From Bin5 sp034428435 (lineage in GTDB: Bacteria > Chloroflexota > Anaerolineae > Caldilineales > Caldilineaceae), in NCBI GenBank assembly GCA_034428435.1, contig DAOUHY010000429.1, positions 1 to 16,132 on the forward strand: 16,132 nucleotides of DNA, given 5' to 3'. Positions 14,186 through 16,132 of this stretch are shown piece after piece (position 1 is the stretch's first letter; each line of letters opens with the position of its first letter). The position numbers and the translations under genes were made by a program. The notes beneath the pieces are model-generated. The model was not told the DNA's origin and made no database searches. It was given only the letters and a program-made list of their open reading frames with translations.

Positions 14186-14821
14186 TTGACCTCACCAGAA
14201 CTGAATATTCTCAACTGGTCCTCAGGCGACCACGTCCTCTTCCGCCAACTCTGGTCAAGCCGCGTCTGGGCCGCTATTCCAGCTACAATTGTCGAAGACA
14301 GCAGCGACCTGTTCGCCCTCTACATCGCACCCGGCACCACCTTCGCCGGCCCGGACTGCTCCCGCGATGAGCATCTGCACGTCGCCGCAACCGGCGCGTG
14401 GGAAACTAAACGCTACGAGTGGACCGACCAACACCACCTCTGGTCATCCCTGCCGGGCGAAGCCGCCTCCATCTGGACAATCTGGTCCGCCCCCGACTGG
14501 ACCCACGTCGGCTGGAAAGTCAATCCCGAAACGCCACTCAAACGTACGCCCCTCGGATTCGACACAACCGACCACGTCCTCGACGCCGTCATCAGAGCCG
14601 ACCTCACTTCATGGCAGCTCAAGGACGAAGACGAACTCGCCGTCGCCGTCGACCTTGCTCTGTTCTCAGTAGCTGAAGCAGAACAGATCCGCCGCGAAAC
14701 ACAGCGTATCGCCATCGAGTGCGTTACCTCGCGCCGCCGGCAACTCCAAGCATGGGCTGCCTGGCGCCCGCCCGTCGGTTGGAACCTTCCCATCCTCCCG
14801 CCAAACTGGGAGGTCCCGTGA
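14186..14821 (+). CDS. DUF402-family protein, copy 2
   Basis: A 211-residue protein, about 90% identical to copy 1 from Trp11 onward (roughly 21 differences in 201 residues, counted by eye). The DUF402 metal-site residues Asp126, Asp129, Asp133, Asp139 and the KDEDE block at 146-150 are intact in both, consistent with a Mg-dependent nucleotide phosphatase-type fold, though the substrate is unknown. The start is TTG 14186, with GGAAGG (14174-14179) six bases upstream; an upstream TTG at 14138 lacks this. The differences are spread along the gene with no disruption, so both copies may be functional. The extreme 3' end is duplicated in tandem downstream. Confidence 0.82.
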   Translation: MTSPELNILNWSSGDHVLFRQLWSSRVWAAIPATIVEDSSDLFALYIAPGTTFAGPDCSRDEHLHVAATGAWETKRYEWTDQHHLWSSLPGEAASIWTIWSAPDWTHVGWKVNPETPLKRTPLGFDTTDHVLDAVIRADLTSWQLKDEDELAVAVDLALFSVAEAEQIRRETQRIAIECVTSRRRQLQAWAAWRPPVGWNLPILPPNWEVP

Positions 14822-14826
14822 CGCCA
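14215..14826 (+). repeat. 0.6-kb direct repeat, right copy
   Basis: Partner of 8888-9499. Together the pair flanks the transposase remnant and the whole sugar importer (9500-14214) in direct orientation. Confidence 0.9.
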
Positions 14827-14873
14827 CCGAACCTCCCCGCACTCGGCAAAACTGGGAAGCCCCGTGACGTCAC
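14782..14873 (+). repeat. Imperfect ~46-bp tandem duplication at the DUF402 copy 2 end
   Basis: GAACC, then AAACTGGGA, then CCCGTGACG occur at 14782, 14803 and about 14816, and again at 14829, 14849 and about 14862. The second unit ends in the 10-bp palindrome GTGACGTCAC (14864-14873). The second unit resembles copy 1's 3' end (TGACGTCA at 9492-9499) more closely than the first unit does. Confidence 0.7.
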
Positions 14874-14890
14874 AACACCCCTACCCCAAC

Positions 14891-15664
14891 CTACCCCTCC
14901 GCCACCACCGGATTCCGCAGCACGCCAACCCCTGAAATCTCAATCTCCACCACATCGCCCGGCTGTACCGGACCGACACCTGACGGCGTACCCGTCATGA
15001 TCACGTCACCCGGCAGCAACGTAATCGCCTCGCTGATGTAAGCGATCAGCTGCGCCACCGTAAAGATCAGGTCGTCCGTGTTCGTGTGCTGTTTGACCTC
15101 GCCGTTCACACGCGTCGTCAACTCAAGATTCGTCGAATCAAGCCCGGTCGCAATATACGGACCAATCGGTTTGAACGTATCGAACCCCTTGCCAATCAGC
15201 ATGCAGCCGTTGGCCATCTCATTCGCCTGGATTACCCGTTCGCTGACATCATTGCCGCAGGTGTACCCCAGTACACAATCCAGCGCATCCGCCTCCGTCA
15301 CCCGGCGCGCCTCCTTGCCAATGATGACCGTCAGTTCGCCCTCATAGTGGACGTTCTGCCCCTGCTTCGGGTAAACGATCGCCTCCTCCGGGTCCAGAAT
15401 AGCCGTCGAAGGCAGCATGAATAACATCGGCTGGTCCGGCGGCGTCTGGCCCCCCTCTTCTGCATGGGCCAGATAATTCAACCCTACCCCAATCAGCCGC
15501 GGCTTCCCGATCGGCGCCAGAACCCGTACGTTGTCCAGATGCGTCGTCTCCCCGCTTTCTTCCATGCTATCCCACGGACAGGACGTCATCTGGCGGATGG
15601 TGCCGTCTTCCTCCAGAATGCCGTAACGAACCGCATCGTCAGCACTGTAGCGCAAAATCTTCAT
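14891..15664 (-). CDS. Fumarylacetoacetate hydrolase family protein
   Basis: A 257-residue soluble enzyme of the FAH superfamily, which hydrolyses or decarboxylates acylpyruvates and related 2-oxo acids or hydrates 2-keto-3-deoxy sugar acids. RLIGVGLNYLAHAEE (about 56-70) marks the fold entrance. The metal ligands are Glu108 and Glu110 in VHYEGEL and Asp139 in GYTCGNDVSER. KGFDTFKPIGPYI and LPGDVIMTGTPSGVGP are the later family motifs. The start is ATG 15664, with AAGGAGG 11 bases upstream. It converges with the DUF402 copy 2 gene and diverges from a short-chain dehydrogenase, a pairing common in sugar-acid or aromatic catabolic clusters. The exact substrate cannot be decided. Confidence 0.94.
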   Translation of the reverse strand: MKILRYSADDAVRYGILEEDGTIRQMTSCPWDSMEESGETTHLDNVRVLAPIGKPRLIGVGLNYLAHAEEGGQTPPDQPMLFMLPSTAILDPEEAIVYPKQGQNVHYEGELTVIIGKEARRVTEADALDCVLGYTCGNDVSERVIQANEMANGCMLIGKGFDTFKPIGPYIATGLDSTNLELTTRVNGEVKQHTNTDDLIFTVAQLIAYISEAITLLPGDVIMTGTPSGVGPVQPGDVVEIEISGVGVLRNPVVAEG

Positions 15665-15707
15665 CTCTGATACCCCTCCTTGCAAAAGGTGTTCTGTGAA
15701 TCCCGCA

Positions 15708-15737
15708 AATATTTCTGTCCTGCTTACAACCTGTCAT
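15708..15737 (-). promoter_or_regulatory. Candidate promoter of the FAH-family gene
   Basis: On the - strand ATGACA (15737-15732) and AATATT (15713-15708) are spaced by 18 bp, about 45 bp before the start codon. The match is moderate. Confidence 0.35.
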
Positions 15738-15908
15738 GGCCTTCCCGCTAACGGGGCCGCCTCCTTTCAATGAGTAGGAAATGGGTTACAGCCGTGATAG
15801 ACTGTGCCCAACGGCATATCAAGGCTGGCAACCAAGCGAAAGTCGCCGTTGCCCCCAGAATCCACTGGCCGTGAACCACTATCCACGATTACAAAGGAGC
15901 ACACAAAT

Positions 15909-16132
15909 ATGACCACCTCCGGTAGAGTCGCTATCATCACCGGCGCCGGCTCCGGCATCGGCAAACGCACTGCCCTGCTTCTGCTCGCCGAAGGATACGC
16001 CGTCACCCTGGCCGGCCGCCGCCTCGACCGCCTCGAAGAAACCGCCGCAGAGTCCGGCGCCGGCGAGCGCGCCCTCGTCGTCCAAACCGACGTGACCGAT
16101 CCCGCCGCCGTGGACAACCTGTTCGACCGCAC
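15909..16132 (+). CDS. Short-chain dehydrogenase/reductase, 5' part
   Basis: The first 74 codons of an NAD(P)-dependent SDR oxidoreductase, cut by the window edge. The strand-1/helix-1 segment RVAIITGAGSGIGKRTA contains the TGxxxGxG dinucleotide-binding motif. AGRRLDRLEE follows strand 2, where the Arg-Arg pair suggests, without proving, NADP preference. VQTDVTDP is the usual adenine-ring Asp-Val motif. The catalytic Ser-Tyr-Lys lies beyond the window. The ATG at 15909 is supported by AAAGGAG (15893-15899) nine bases upstream. It is divergent from the FAH-family gene across about 240 bp and may act in the same pathway. Confidence 0.93.
   Translation, partial: MTTSGRVAIITGAGSGIGKRTALLLLAEGYAVTLAGRRLDRLEETAAESGAGERALVVQTDVTDPAAVDNLFDR

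Overview
This is a moderately GC-rich bacterial window with dispersed low-complexity and hairpin-forming intergenic repeats. The repeat style and the transporter families resemble Chloroflexota (Caldilineae/Anaerolineae type), but that assignment is inference; no rRNA or other taxonomic marker is present.

Layout, left to right. Positions 1-290 hold a tandem array of ~69-bp units, each with a GC-rich hairpin. Then come a perfect-consensus promoter, the elongation factor P gene (408-968, +), a tRNA-Thr(CGU) (1038-1110, +) and a hairpin terminator that probably works in both directions. From 7334 down to 1163 everything reads leftward: a class I methyltransferase-like protein, a cupin, and a complete BMP-type (nucleoside-like) ABC importer in the order permease, permease, lipoprotein receptor, double ATPase. 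A candidate extended -10 promoter, an overlapping 27-bp dyad and a possible leader ORF sit between the cupin and the importer.

Positions 7335-8084 are gene-poor and decayed, holding a diverged fragment of a mobile-element-like sequence. Next on the + strand are an unrecognised lipoprotein (8085-8831) and a DUF402 protein (8859-9494). A frameshifted DDE transposase lies on the - strand (9589 to about 10300, with related sequence up to 10485). A family-1 sugar ABC importer follows on + (10604-13896): a Tat-type lipoprotein receptor, a strong stem-loop, and two MalF/MalG-type permeases, with no ATPase gene.

A second DUF402 copy (14186-14821), about 90% identical in protein to the first, closes this block. 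A 0.6-kb direct repeat therefore brackets the transposase and the sugar importer. The window ends with a fumarylacetoacetate-hydrolase-family enzyme (14891-15664, -) and the start of a divergent short-chain dehydrogenase (15909 to the edge, +).

The genes are mostly uptake and carbon-compound metabolism: one importer probably for nucleoside-like solutes, one for oligosaccharides or similar, and an FAH/SDR pair typical of sugar-acid or aromatic catabolism. No wholly new multi-gene system was found. The most interesting signals are the DUF402 direct repeat around the importer, the candidate regulatory region at 6076-6210, the arginine-tipped EF-P, and two diverged copies of a small element whose differences look partly synonymous.
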